Shown here in pieces: positions 17,543-25,858 of a DNA stretch of 64,000 bases. The stretch is taken from contig JAVJWR010000036.1 of the NCBI GenBank assembly GCA_040221975.1, positions 340,179-404,178 of the forward strand, written 5' to 3'. This DNA is from Haliea sp040221975. GTDB lineage: Bacteria > Pseudomonadota > Gammaproteobacteria > Pseudomonadales > Halieaceae. Position numbers and translations under genes: made by a program. Positions within the stretch are counted from its first letter, which is position 1. Each line of letters starts with the position of its first letter. The notes under the pieces were generated by a model that was given only the letters and a program-made list of their open reading frames with translations, had not been told where the DNA came from and ran no database searches.

Positions 17543-18247
17543 ATGGACGCAGATACTCTCAGGCACAACATCGACAGGCTGCTCGAAAGAGTACGACTCA
17601 GCGCAGAAAAAAGCCAGCGCGAGCCGGGCAGCGTGCGGGTGCTGGCCGTCAGCAAGACCCGGCCGGCGGCGGACGTACGCGAGGCCGCGGCACTGGGCCT
17701 GCGCGAATTCGGCGAAAACTACCTGCAGGAAGCGCTGGACAAGATTGAGACGCTGGCGGATCTGGACCTGTGCTGGCATTTCATCGGCCCCATCCAGTCC
17801 AACAAGACCCGGCCAATCGCCAGCCACTTCCACTGGGTGCACAGTGTCGACCGGCTCAAGATAGCCAAGCGTCTGAGCGAGCAGCGGCCAGAGGGTCTGC
17901 CGGAGCTGCAGATCTGCCTGCAGGTGAATATTTCCCGCGAGGAGAGCAAGTCCGGTGTCAGCCTGGAGGATCTGCCGGCACTGGCGCACGAAGTCGCGCA
18001 ATTGCCCCGGCTGCGCCTGCGCGGACTGATGGCCATCCCCGCGCCCGCGGCGGACCCCGCGCAACAGCACCAGCCCTTTGCCGCCCTGCGCCGGGCACTG
18101 GCGGAATTGCAGCGCCGGGATCCCGGTCTGGACACTCTCTCCATGGGCATGTCCGGCGATCTTGAGGCCGCGATTGCCGAGGGCGCCACCATTATTCGTG
18201 TTGGCACCGACATTTTTGGCCCGCGGAGCACTCCCGCAGGCGGGTGA
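17543..18247 (+). CDS. yggS: YggS family pyridoxal phosphate homeostasis protein
   Basis: The 234-residue protein starts at ATG 17543 (MDADTLRHNIDRLLERV). It has the PLP-binding lysine in VLAVSKTRPAADVREA, FGENYLQEALDKI, WHFIGPIQSNKTR, LQVNISREESKSGV, LRLRGLMAIP and the phosphate-binding end LSMGMSGDLEAAIAEGATIIRVGTDIFG (quoted in parts). The family buffers free PLP and affects amino-acid pools. It heads a plus-strand cluster with proC and yggT, a widely conserved trio. Confidence 0.95.
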   Translation: MDADTLRHNIDRLLERVRLSAEKSQREPGSVRVLAVSKTRPAADVREAAALGLREFGENYLQEALDKIETLADLDLCWHFIGPIQSNKTRPIASHFHWVHSVDRLKIAKRLSEQRPEGLPELQICLQVNISREESKSGVSLEDLPALAHEVAQLPRLRLRGLMAIPAPAADPAQQHQPFAALRRALAELQRRDPGLDTLSMGMSGDLEAAIAEGATIIRVGTDIFGPRSTPAGG

Positions 18248-18305
18248 TTTTGCCGCCGCGGGGCGTGTATACTGCGACCTGCCCGACCACCAGCCAACAG
18301 GATCA

Positions 18306-19145
18306 ATGCCTTTGAACACCGCGGTTATCACCTTTATCGGTGCCGGTAACATGGCTTCCAGCATTATTGGCGGCCTGCTGGAAAGCGGCCACCCTGCCAG
18401 CGCCCTGCGCGCCGCCGATCCCTCCCGCGAGAACCTGGAGAAACTGGGCAAGCTGGGCGCTATCGGGACGTTTCAGGACAACGCAGCTGCCTGCGCCGAT
18501 GCCGATGTAGTAATCCTGGCGGTAAAGCCCCAGGTCATGGATGCCGCCATGGCCAGCATTGCCGCGCCCGTGGCGGCCAGGGGCGCACTGGTGATCTCCA
18601 TTGCCGCGGGCACCACCATCGCCACCATGGAAGCCGGGCTGGGTGCCGCCACCGCGGTCGTTCGCTGCATGCCCAATACCCCGGCGCTGCTCGGTGTCGG
18701 CGCCACGGCCCTGTTTGCCAACAGCAATGTCAGCAGCGTGCAGCGGGACCTGGCCAGCACCATCCTCGGCGCCGTGGGCATGATCGAATGGGTGCCCGAG
18801 GAAAGCCAGCTGGATGCCATTACCGCCCTCTCCGGCAGCGGTCCCGCCTATTTCTTTCTGTTCATGGAGGCCATGGTCAACGCAGGCTGCGCCATGGGCC
18901 TGTCGCGGGAATGTGCGGTCGCCATGACCAAACAGACCGCCCTTGGCGCGGCGCGCATGGCCACCGAGAGCGACGTCGACCTGACCGAGTTGCGGCGCCG
19001 TGTAACCAGCCCGGGCGGCACCACCGAGCATGCGGTGCAGTGCTTTGAGCACGAGGGCCTGCGCGATCTGGTCGCGCACGCGATGGCAGCCGCGCAGCAA
19101 CGCGCGGCGGAAATGGGTGCCGGACAGGAGAGCCGCGAAACATGA
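18306..19145 (+). CDS. proC: pyrroline-5-carboxylate reductase
   Basis: Last step of proline synthesis: NADPH reduction of pyrroline-5-carboxylate. The 279-residue product from ATG 18306 starts with the Rossmann motif ITFIGAGNMASSIIGGLL, then VILAVKPQVMD, VRCMPNTPALLGVGATAL, ALSGSGPAYFFLFMEAM and the C-terminal TSPGGTTEHAVQCFE. The longer frame to 18078 overlaps yggS and is not used. Its end overlaps yggT by 4 nt (ATGA). Confidence 0.97.
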   Translation: MPLNTAVITFIGAGNMASSIIGGLLESGHPASALRAADPSRENLEKLGKLGAIGTFQDNAAACADADVVILAVKPQVMDAAMASIAAPVAARGALVISIAAGTTIATMEAGLGAATAVVRCMPNTPALLGVGATALFANSNVSSVQRDLASTILGAVGMIEWVPEESQLDAITALSGSGPAYFFLFMEAMVNAGCAMGLSRECAVAMTKQTALGAARMATESDVDLTELRRRVTSPGGTTEHAVQCFEHEGLRDLVAHAMAAAQQRAAEMGAGQESRET

Positions 19146-19729
19146 ATGCGGTAAGCGAGATTCTCGCCTATTTGATCCAGACCCTGCTGACCCTGGCACT
19201 GGTGGCCGTGGTGCTGCGGTTGCTGCTGCAACTGGTGCGGGCGGATTTCTATAATCCAGTCAGCCAGTTTCTCGCCCGACTGACCAATCCGCTGGTACTG
19301 CCGCTGCGCCGGGTGGTGCCCAGTCTCGGCGGGCTCGACCTGTCCTCACTGCTGCTTGCCCTGGTGCTGCAAATGGCCGCCATCGTGGCGCTGCTGGCAC
19401 TCAACGGCGTCGGGCCGCCCAACATCGTCCTGCTGCTGGTGTGGTCAGTACTCGGCGTGGTGGGACTGGTGGTCAACATCTACTTCTTTGCCCTGCTGGC
19501 AATGATCATCCTCAGCTGGATTGCCCCCGCCAGCCGGCACCCCGCCCTGCTGTTGCTGTTCCAGCTCACCGAGCCGGTCATGGCACCCTTTCGCAAGATG
19601 TTACCCACTATGGGCGGTCTCGATTTCTCACCCATCCTGGTCTTTATCCTGATCAACATCGTCCAGATTGCGCTGCGGCACATGGCGGCGGGCGTGGGCC
19701 TGCATCCGGCGCTGGTGATCGGACTTTGA
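19142..19729 (+). CDS. yggT: YggT family integral membrane protein
   Basis: The 195-residue protein is mostly hydrophobic. It holds two copies of the YGGT domain: the first around residues 8-75 (RADFYNPVSQFLARLTNPLVLPLRRVVPS in parts), the second around 100-180 (FFALLAMIILSWIAPASRHPALLLLFQLTEPVMAPFRKMLP in parts). Four or more membrane helices are visible. The function is not well defined; the family is linked to cell envelope and osmotic traits. It is coupled to proC by a 4 nt overlap and followed 10 nt later by metX. Confidence 0.92.
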   Translation: MNAVSEILAYLIQTLLTLALVAVVLRLLLQLVRADFYNPVSQFLARLTNPLVLPLRRVVPSLGGLDLSSLLLALVLQMAAIVALLALNGVGPPNIVLLLVWSVLGVVGLVVNIYFFALLAMIILSWIAPASRHPALLLLFQLTEPVMAPFRKMLPTMGGLDFSPILVFILINIVQIALRHMAAGVGLHPALVIGL

Positions 19730-19739
19730 CCCCGGCACC

Positions 19740-20876
19740 GTGAACCCCGCCAGCGTCGGTATAGTTGAGCCGCAGAGCGCCCGGTTCCCGGAGCCGCTGA
19801 CCCTGGCCTGTGGCCGGGTGCTGGAGGACTACGAGCTGGTCTACGAGACCTACGGTCAGCTCAATGCCCGACATTCAAACGCCGTGCTCATATGTCACGC
19901 ACTGTCCGGGCATCATCACGCGGCGGGCTACCACAGCGCCGGGGATCGCAAGCCGGGCTGGTGGGATGAGTGCATCGGCCCGGGCAAACCCATTGATACC
20001 AATCACTTCTTTGTCGTCAGCCTGAACAATCTCGGCGGTTGCCACGGCTCCACCGGACCGATCGCCCCCAACCCGGAAACGGGGCAACCCTGGGGGCCTG
20101 ATTTCCCCTCCCTGCGAGTACGGGACTGGGTACACAGTCAGGCCCGGCTGGCGGATCACCTGGGTATCGACTGCTGGGCTGCGGTCATTGGCGGCAGCCT
20201 GGGCGGCATGCAGGCCATGCGCTGGTCCCTGCTCTACCCGCAGCGTCTGCGCCACTGCGTGGTGATCGCCTCGGCCATGCGCCTGAGCGCCCAGAACATT
20301 GCTTTCAACGAGATCGCCCGCCAGGCCATCCAGTCGGATCCCGGTTTCGCCGACGGCCACTACCTGGCGCAGAATACACTGCCGGCACAGGGTCTGGCGC
20401 TCGCCCGCATGGTCGGCCACATCACCTACCTTTCGGACGGCGCGATGGCCAACAAGTTCGGCCGTGACCTGCGCTCGGGAAGCCTGGAGCTGGGGGATGA
20501 GGAGGCCGCCGAGTTCCAGGTCCAGAGCTACCTGCGCTACCAGGGCAGCCAGTTCTCCGGCAGCTTCGACGCCAACACCTATATCCTGATGACGCGGGCC
20601 CTGGATTACTTCGACCTGGCGCGAGAGTACGGCGATGACCCGGTCGCTGCGTTCCGGGAAGCCCGGTGCAGTTTTCTGGTGCTGTCCTTCTCCACGGACT
20701 GGCGCTTCTCCCCACGGCGCTCGCGAGAGATCGTCGATGCCCTGATCGCTGCCGACCGGCCGGTGACCTACGCTGAAATCGAGGCCGACGAGGGCCACGA
20801 CGCCTTTCTGCTACCCATACCCCGCTACCTGCAGCTGTTCAGTGCCTACATGCAGCGCGTACGGGACGCCTGCTGA
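19740..20876 (+). CDS. metX: homoserine O-acyltransferase (MetX)
   Basis: Activates homoserine by acetyl or succinyl transfer for methionine synthesis. The 378-residue alpha/beta-hydrolase-fold protein starts at GTG 19740. It has VLICHALSGHHHAAGYH, NNLGGCHGSTGP, the nucleophile GGSLGGMQAMRW, the acid strand LSFSTDWRFSP and the histidine EADEGHDAFLL. Whether the donor is acetyl-CoA or succinyl-CoA cannot be read safely; enzymes paired with MetW in gammaproteobacteria are often succinyltransferases. Its last base is shared with the metW start (TGATG). Confidence 0.94.
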   Translation: MNPASVGIVEPQSARFPEPLTLACGRVLEDYELVYETYGQLNARHSNAVLICHALSGHHHAAGYHSAGDRKPGWWDECIGPGKPIDTNHFFVVSLNNLGGCHGSTGPIAPNPETGQPWGPDFPSLRVRDWVHSQARLADHLGIDCWAAVIGGSLGGMQAMRWSLLYPQRLRHCVVIASAMRLSAQNIAFNEIARQAIQSDPGFADGHYLAQNTLPAQGLALARMVGHITYLSDGAMANKFGRDLRSGSLELGDEEAAEFQVQSYLRYQGSQFSGSFDANTYILMTRALDYFDLAREYGDDPVAAFREARCSFLVLSFSTDWRFSPRRSREIVDALIAADRPVTYAEIEADEGHDAFLLPIPRYLQLFSAYMQRVRDAC

Positions 20877-21466
20877 TGCGCCTTGATCTCACCCACATCC
20901 AGCGCTGGATCGAACCCGGGTCAAAAGTGCTGGACCTGGGCTGTGGCAACGGCGAGTTCCTGCAGCGGCTGCAACAGGAGCGCGATGTGCGTGGCCTGGG
21001 CCTGGAGATCGACCCGGACAAAATCACTGCAGCGGTCGCCCGCGGCCTGAACATCGTGGAACAGGACATGGATGCGGGGATGGACAACTTCCCCGACCAG
21101 AGTTTCGACACGGTGGTAATGGCGCACGCCCTGCAGGCGGTACACTATCCGGATCGGGTGCTCGACGAGATGCTCCGTATCGGTCGCCAGGGTATCGTCA
21201 CCTTCCCCAACTTTGCCCACTGGAATTGCCGCCTGTACCTGGGCACCCGGGGCCGCATGCCGGTGTCCCGCTTCATGCCCTATAATTGGTATGACACACC
21301 CAATATCCACTTTTGCACGGTGAAGGATTTCGAGGCACTGTGTGGGGAACGCGGCATACGCATCCTCGCCCGGGACATGGTCGGCAACACCGAGCGCAGG
21401 CCCCTGCTGGCCAGTGCCTGGCCCAACCTGTTTGCCGTCACCGCCATCTACCTGATCAGCCGTTGA
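20876..21466 (+). CDS. metW: methionine biosynthesis protein MetW
   Basis: A 196-residue class I methyltransferase-fold protein with SAM motif VLDLGCGNGEFLQRL, LGLEIDPDKI, MAHALQAVHYPDRVLDEMLRI in parts, FPNFAHWNCRLYLGTRGRMPV in parts and YNWYDTPNIHFCT. MetW is regularly found fused or joined to metX and is needed for, or stabilises, homoserine acylation; no methyl acceptor is established. The 1 nt overlap with metX supports joint action. Confidence 0.93.
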   Translation: MRLDLTHIQRWIEPGSKVLDLGCGNGEFLQRLQQERDVRGLGLEIDPDKITAAVARGLNIVEQDMDAGMDNFPDQSFDTVVMAHALQAVHYPDRVLDEMLRIGRQGIVTFPNFAHWNCRLYLGTRGRMPVSRFMPYNWYDTPNIHFCTVKDFEALCGERGIRILARDMVGNTERRPLLASAWPNLFAVTAIYLISR

Positions 21467-21473
21467 GGTAAAC

Positions 21474-21908
21474 ATGATCCGCTACCTACGCTACACTCTG
21501 GCGCTGTTGTTGTTGGTCGCCGTCGGCGCGGCAGCCCAGCAATCAGAGCGCTTCGGCCCCTACGAACTGCACTACAGCGTCGTCAACACGACCTTCCTCG
21601 AGCCCCGCGTGGCATCCAGCTACGGCATTACCCGGGGCAAGAACCGGGCAATCCTGAATCTGGCGGTACGCGAGCACGTGGACGGCGGCACCGTTCCGCG
21701 AGGTATGCAGCTGCAGGGCAGCACCCGCGACCTGATCACCGCGCAGGCACTGGAGTTCCAGGAGATCCGCGAGGGCGAAGCCATCTACTACATCGCTGAA
21801 TTCCGCTTCATCAACGAGGAGTGGCGCTTCTTTGATATCGACTTCCGCCCGCAGGGCGCGGAGGAAACCTTCCGCTTCGAACTCAAGCACCAGCTGTACG
21901 AACACTGA
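21474..21908 (+). CDS. DUF4426 family exported protein
   Basis: A 144-residue protein with a signal peptide (MIRYLRYTLALLLLVAVGAAAQ, quoted in parts; cleavage probably after AAA/Q near residue 22). The mature part has YELHYSVVNTTFLEPRVASSY and YIAEFRFINEEWRFFDIDF, typical of DUF4426 proteins that follow metW in pseudomonads. It is probably periplasmic. The function is unknown. It lies 7 nt after metW and overlaps rdgB by one base. Confidence 0.85.
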   Translation: MIRYLRYTLALLLLVAVGAAAQQSERFGPYELHYSVVNTTFLEPRVASSYGITRGKNRAILNLAVREHVDGGTVPRGMQLQGSTRDLITAQALEFQEIREGEAIYYIAEFRFINEEWRFFDIDFRPQGAEETFRFELKHQLYEH

Positions 21909-22540
21909 TGACCTCGATCGCGCCATTGCAGACCGTCGTCCTCGCCAGCGGCAATCGCGGCAAACTCGCGGAGCTCGCCCGGATCCTGGAACCACTGGGT
22001 GTGGAGCTGCGCGCGCAGTCGGAGTTTGGTGTACCCGAGGTTGAGGAAACCGGACTGACCTTTGTCGAGAACGCCATCCTCAAGGCACGGGCCGCGGCAC
22101 AGCATACCGGCCTGCCCGCCATTGCCGACGATTCCGGGCTGGAAGTGGACTTCCTGCAGGGCGCCCCGGGGATTCGCTCGGCGCGCTATGCCGATGGGGG
22201 CGACGAGGCCAACAACCGCAAACTGCTCTCGACCCTGGCCGGCGTGCCCAGGGCCGAGCGCAGCGCCCGCTACCAGTGTGTGCTGGTATTCATGCGCCAC
22301 GCCCTGGACCCGACCCCGATCATCTGCCACGGCAGCTGGGAGGGCCACATCCTGGAAGCGCCCGCGGGTAGCGGCGGCTTCGGCTATGACCCCCTGTTCC
22401 ATGTTGCCGCCTTCAATTGCAGCGCCGCCGAACTGGCGCCCCGGACCAAGAACCGCGTCAGTCACCGCGCCATCGCCTGCGCCCAGCTGGAGCAGGCGCT
22501 GCTGGGCTCCCTGCGCGGCCCCGACCCCACGGGCAGCTGA
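21908..22540 (+). CDS. rdgB: XTP/dITP diphosphatase (non-canonical purine NTP pyrophosphatase)
   Basis: House-cleaning hydrolase that removes dITP, XTP and ITP. The 210-residue protein has the Ham1/RdgB signatures VVLASGNRGKLAELARIL, ARAAAQHTGLPAIADDSGL, APGIRSARYAD, GSGGFGYDPLF and KNRVSHRAIA. It shares one base with the upstream gene and one with hemW, so it sits inside a tightly coupled cluster. Confidence 0.97.
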   Translation: MTSIAPLQTVVLASGNRGKLAELARILEPLGVELRAQSEFGVPEVEETGLTFVENAILKARAAAQHTGLPAIADDSGLEVDFLQGAPGIRSARYADGGDEANNRKLLSTLAGVPRAERSARYQCVLVFMRHALDPTPIICHGSWEGHILEAPAGSGGFGYDPLFHVAAFNCSAAELAPRTKNRVSHRAIACAQLEQALLGSLRGPDPTGS

Positions 22541-23685
22541 TGCCCGCGCTGCAACTGCCCCCGCTGGGGCTCTACATCCACCTGCCCTGGTGCGAGCGCA
22601 AGTGCCCCTACTGCGATTTCAATTCCCACGAAACCGGCCTTGTTCCGGAACAGGCCTACATCGACAGGCTGCTGGCCGACCTGGAAGCGGATGCGTGTTA
22701 CACACAGGGCCGCAGCATCGCCACCCTGTTCATCGGCGGCGGTACTCCCAGCCTGTTCAGCGCCGCCGCCATTGCGCACCTGATGGCGGGGATTGCGGCG
22801 CGAGTTCCGCTGGCAGACGGCTTCGAAGCGACCATGGAGGCCAACCCGGGTAGTGCCGAGGCGGAGAAATTCGCCGGTTTCCGGGCGGCGGGCATCAACC
22901 GCCTGTCCATCGGCATCCAGTCCTTCCAGGACACCCAGCTGCAGGCGCTGGGACGGGTGCACAGCAGCGACCAGGCCCACGCCGCCATCGCCGCCGCCCA
23001 CGCTGCCGGCTTCCAGCGCATCAACCTGGACCTGATGCACGGCCTGCCGCAACAGGATTCCACACTGGCCCTGGCGGATCTCGCCACCGCCACCGGCCAT
23101 GGCATCAGCCACCTCTCCTGGTACCAGCTCACCATCGAACAGAACACCGTGTTCTATACGCGACCGCCGCTGCTGCCGCTGGAAGACGCACTGGCGGATA
23201 TCCAGGATGCGGGCGAGGCGCTGCTGGCCGGCACGGACCTGCGCCAGTACGAGGTCTCGGCCTGGGCAGTGCCCGGACAGCAGTGCCGTCACAATCTCAA
23301 CTACTGGGAGTTCGGCGATTACCTGGGCATTGGTGCAGGCGCCCACGGCAAGGTGAGTTTTGCCGACGGCCGTATCCTGCGCTACGCCAAGCGCCGACAA
23401 CCAGAGGCCTATATGGCTGCAGCGCCAGCGCAGATGCAGGTCCAGCCGCTGTGGCTGGCGAAGCGGGACCTGCCCGGGGAGTACATGCTCAATGCCCTGC
23501 GCCTGAACGCGGGCTTCCAGCTCGCTGACTACAGCGCGCGCACGGGCCTGGCTGCGGATACGCTGCAGCCGGCCCTGGACTCACTGCTCGGGCGGGGGTT
23601 GCTGGAGCAGGAAGCGGGACAGATACGAGCCACCGGTCTGGGGCGGCGGTTTCTGGATACGGTGATTGCGGAGTTTCTGGTTTAG
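22540..23685 (+). CDS. hemW: HemW-type radical SAM protein (heme chaperone)
   Basis: The 381-residue protein starts at ATG 22540, sharing its first base with the rdgB stop. It opens with GLYIHLPWCERKCPYCDFNSH, read in parts, containing the CxxxCxxC iron-sulfur motif. Then come IATLFIGGGTPSLFS, EANPGSAEAEKFAGF, INRLSIGIQSF and ISHLSWYQLTIEQNT. This is the HemN-like subfamily without the residues needed for coproporphyrinogen oxidation. HemW is described as a heme chaperone for respiratory enzymes. Confidence 0.95.
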   Translation: MPALQLPPLGLYIHLPWCERKCPYCDFNSHETGLVPEQAYIDRLLADLEADACYTQGRSIATLFIGGGTPSLFSAAAIAHLMAGIAARVPLADGFEATMEANPGSAEAEKFAGFRAAGINRLSIGIQSFQDTQLQALGRVHSSDQAHAAIAAAHAAGFQRINLDLMHGLPQQDSTLALADLATATGHGISHLSWYQLTIEQNTVFYTRPPLLPLEDALADIQDAGEALLAGTDLRQYEVSAWAVPGQQCRHNLNYWEFGDYLGIGAGAHGKVSFADGRILRYAKRRQPEAYMAAAPAQMQVQPLWLAKRDLPGEYMLNALRLNAGFQLADYSARTGLAADTLQPALDSLLGRGLLEQEAGQIRATGLGRRFLDTVIAEFLV

Positions 23686-23710
23686 CTGGGGGCGCCTAGC
23701 TGGGGGCGCC
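23683..23710. repeat. perfect 14 bp tandem duplication at the hemW stop codon
   Basis: TAGCTGGGGGCGCC occurs twice in a row (23683-23696 and 23697-23710), with the hemW stop codon as the first three bases of copy one. It separates convergent hemW and trmB. Confidence 0.8.
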
Positions 23711-23737
23711 TGGCCGGCCGCACCTGGCCCGTCGGCT

Positions 23738-24421
23738 CTAAACGCGCCGGAACAAAACGTCCCAGACCCCGTGGCCGAGGCGCTCACCCCGGGCCTCGAA
23801 CTTGGTGAGCGGCCGGGTGTCCGGCTTGGGCGCATAGTTGCCGCTCGCGGCGGCATTTTCCAGCCCCGGCGTCGCCGACAGCACTGCCAGCATCTGCTCG
23901 GCGTAGTTCTCCCAATCGGTAGCCAGGTGCAAAATGCCCCCGGGCTTGAGATAGCCTACCAGCTGCTCGGCAAAGGCCGGCTGGATCAGGCGCCGCTTGT
24001 GGTGGCGCTTCTTGTGCCAGGGATCGGGAAAGAAGATCTGGATTGTGTCGAGGGAAGCGGGCGGGATGCAGTCGCGCAGCACTTCAACCGCGTCGTGGCA
24101 GTAGATGCGGATATTGTCCACACCCTCCACCGCCATGCTGTGCAACAGCTTGCCGACACCGGGCCGGTGTACCTCGATACCGATAAAATCGGTGGCAGGC
24201 GCCGCCGCAGCCATGGCAACCAGGGACTGGCCCATCCCGAAGCCTATTTCCAGCACCCTCGGTGCATCGCGGCCAAAGACCGCCGCATAATCCAGTGGGC
24301 CATCACTGTGGGCCAGGCCATAGCGTGGCCAGTATTCATCAAAGGCGCGCTGCTGGCCGTCGGTGAGACGCCCCATGCGCAGCACGTAGCTGCGGATGGG
24401 GCGATGGGGAGTATCAGTCAT
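23738..24421 (-). CDS. trmB: tRNA (guanine-N7)-methyltransferase
   Basis: Methylates G46 of tRNA at N7. The 227-residue product shows SYVLRMGRLTDGQQRAFDEYWP in parts, the SAM motif VLEIGFGMGQSLVAMA, IGIEVHRPGVGKLL, IFFPDPWHKKRHHKRR (hallmark of TrmB) and the C-terminal PLTKFEARGERLGHGVWD. It starts 3 nt after the DUF423 stop on the same strand. Confidence 0.96.
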   Translation of the reverse strand: MTDTPHRPIRSYVLRMGRLTDGQQRAFDEYWPRYGLAHSDGPLDYAAVFGRDAPRVLEIGFGMGQSLVAMAAAAPATDFIGIEVHRPGVGKLLHSMAVEGVDNIRIYCHDAVEVLRDCIPPASLDTIQIFFPDPWHKKRHHKRRLIQPAFAEQLVGYLKPGGILHLATDWENYAEQMLAVLSATPGLENAAASGNYAPKPDTRPLTKFEARGERLGHGVWDVLFRRV

Positions 24422-24424
24422 GAT

Positions 24425-24802
24425 TCAGGGCAGCAGCTTCCAGCTGGCGGCGGCCAGGCAGCCCCAGCCCGCGATGAAGGCCAGGCCACCCAGCGGGGTG
24501 ATTGCGCCCAGCCAGCGCAGGCCGCTGAAGCTGAGCAGGTACAGACTCCCGGAGAACACCAGCATGCCCAGCAGGAACAGCCAGCCGCTGCTGCGCAGCA
24601 GGTTCACGTGGGGATAGTTGAGGGCCAGGATACCCACCGCCAGCAACGCCAGCGAATGGTAGAAGTGATATTGAACGGCTGTTTCATAGACACCGAGCGC
24701 GTAAGCGTCGAGCCGGTTCTTGAGCGCGTGGGCGCCAAAGGCGCCGAAGGCGACGGCGAGAGCTCCACTGATAGCGGCGCTGGCAATGAAAATCTGGGCC
24801 AT
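24425..24802 (-). CDS. DUF423 family small membrane protein
   Basis: A 125-residue membrane protein from ATG 24802 (MAQIFIASAAISGALAVAFG), the usual family start; the longer frame from 24847 runs into the rpoH terminator. It shows the conserved GAFGAHALKNRLD, ETAVQYHFYHSLALL and GGLAFIAGWGCLA, with about four membrane helices. The function is unknown. The rpoH terminator lies just upstream, so it and trmB may have their own weak promoter or use read-through. Confidence 0.9.
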   Translation of the reverse strand: MAQIFIASAAISGALAVAFGAFGAHALKNRLDAYALGVYETAVQYHFYHSLALLAVGILALNYPHVNLLRSSGWLFLLGMLVFSGSLYLLSFSGLRWLGAITPLGGLAFIAGWGCLAAASWKLLP

Positions 24803-24817
24803 GGCAGGGGATCCAGC

Positions 24818-24866
24818 AAAAAAAACGGGAGTGCCAGTGTAACGCAAAACACTGGCGCTGCTCCCG
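24818..24866 (-). terminator. rho-independent terminator after rpoH
   Basis: On the minus strand the sequence folds as CGGGAG-CAGC-GCCAGTGT, an 8 nt loop, ACACTGGC-A-CTCCCG, then eight T residues. It ends transcription starting in rpoH, 9 nt after its stop codon, and overlaps the region just upstream of the DUF423 start. Confidence 0.9.
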
Positions 24867-24874
24867 CGGGATTG

Positions 24875-25729
24875 TCAGGCGGCGATAGCGGCCCGCAGCT
24901 TTTTCATGGCATTCTGCTCCAGCTGGCGGATACGCTCGGCCGAAACCTCATACTTCGCCGCCAGTTCATGCAGGGTGGCCTTTTCGTCCGCCAGCCAGCG
25001 CTGGGCGAGAATATCGCGGCTGCGCTCGTCCAGGTCCGCCAGCGCCAGGTACAGCTGCTCTTCGCTGTTTTCCTGCCAGTCGTCGGACTCCACGGCCAGC
25101 GCCGGGTCGCTGCGCTGGTCTTGCAGATAATACTGGGGCGCCTGCCAGGCGTCGTCATCGTCCTGGTCCAGGGGCGAGTCGAAGGCCAGATCGCGGCTGC
25201 TGAGCCGGCCTTCCATGCGCTGCACTTCGGCGATGTCAACGCCGAGGTCACTGGCCACTGCCTGCGCCTCTTCAGCACTCAGCCAGGCCAGGCTTTTCTT
25301 GGCACTGCGCAGGTTGAAAAACAGCTTGCGCTGGGCCTTGGTGGTGGCGATCTTGACTATGCGCCAGTTGCGGAGGATAAACTCGTGCATCTCGGCCTTG
25401 ATCCAGTGCACGGCAAAAGACACCAGCCGCACTCCCTTCTCGGGATTGAAGCGCTTCACCGCTTTCATCAGGCCGACGTTGCCTTCCTGGATCAGGTCCG
25501 CTTCCGCCAGTCCATAGCCGGAGTAGCTGCGGGCAATGTGGACCACGAAGCGCAGGTGCGACATGACCAGTTGGCGGGCGGCCTCGAGACTTTCGTTGTA
25601 GTACAGGTCCTCGGCCAGCTCCTTCTCACGCTCCGGGGTCAGCAGCGGAATGCTGCTTACCGCCTGGACATAGGCCGCAAGATTGGCGCCGGGCACCATC
25701 TGGTCAACCGGAAGCAGGGTTTTGCTCAT
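24875..25729 (-). CDS. rpoH: RNA polymerase sigma-32 factor (heat shock)
   Basis: A 284-residue alternative sigma factor. Region 2 is clear: LVMSHLRFVVHIARSYSGYG in parts, LIQEGNVGLMKAVKRFNPEKG in parts and VSFAVHWIKAEMHEFILRNW. The RpoH box is seen in TKAQRKLFFNLR, and region 4 in LHELAAKYEVSAERIRQLEQ. It directs core polymerase to heat-shock promoters. A perfect CIRCE operator lies 31 nt upstream of the start, so transcription is probably repressed by HrcA. A strong terminator follows. I see no sigma-32 promoter consensus in the upstream 130 nt. Confidence 0.97.
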   Translation of the reverse strand: MSKTLLPVDQMVPGANLAAYVQAVSSIPLLTPEREKELAEDLYYNESLEAARQLVMSHLRFVVHIARSYSGYGLAEADLIQEGNVGLMKAVKRFNPEKGVRLVSFAVHWIKAEMHEFILRNWRIVKIATTKAQRKLFFNLRSAKKSLAWLSAEEAQAVASDLGVDIAEVQRMEGRLSSRDLAFDSPLDQDDDDAWQAPQYYLQDQRSDPALAVESDDWQENSEEQLYLALADLDERSRDILAQRWLADEKATLHELAAKYEVSAERIRQLEQNAMKKLRAAIAA

Positions 25730-25759
25730 GCGGGGCTCTCCATATTCACTGGCCTGATT

Positions 25760-25786
25760 TTAGCACTCATTTTGTTAGAGTGCTAA
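25760..25786. promoter_or_regulatory. CIRCE operator (HrcA binding site) upstream of rpoH
   Basis: The sequence is TTAGCACTC, nine spacer bases (25769-25777), then GAGTGCTAA: an exact match to the CIRCE consensus TTAGCACTC-N9-GAGTGCTAA. It lies between ftsX (ends 25859) and the rpoH start (25729), about 30 nt before the rpoH ATG, a position suited to repression or to a leader-RNA role. CIRCE is the binding site of the heat-shock repressor HrcA and is classically found at groESL and dnaK/hrcA operons. Confidence 0.93.
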
Positions 25787-25858
25787 TCACGGAAAAGTTC
25801 CCTGGAAAACTGCGTATTCAGGGAAAATTTACTTGCAGAACAATGAGTTGAAAACCGG

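Noticed and set aside
23666..25786. Plus-strand open frame of about 706 codons
   Set aside because: Antisense across trmB, DUF423 and rpoH, with no domains; it crosses a terminator and three real genes.
25730..25858. Sigma-32 or sigma-E type promoter for rpoH
   Set aside because: No CTTGAA/CCCCAT pair or sigma-E consensus found upstream; only weak sigma-70-like options such as TTGTTC-N17-TGAATA.
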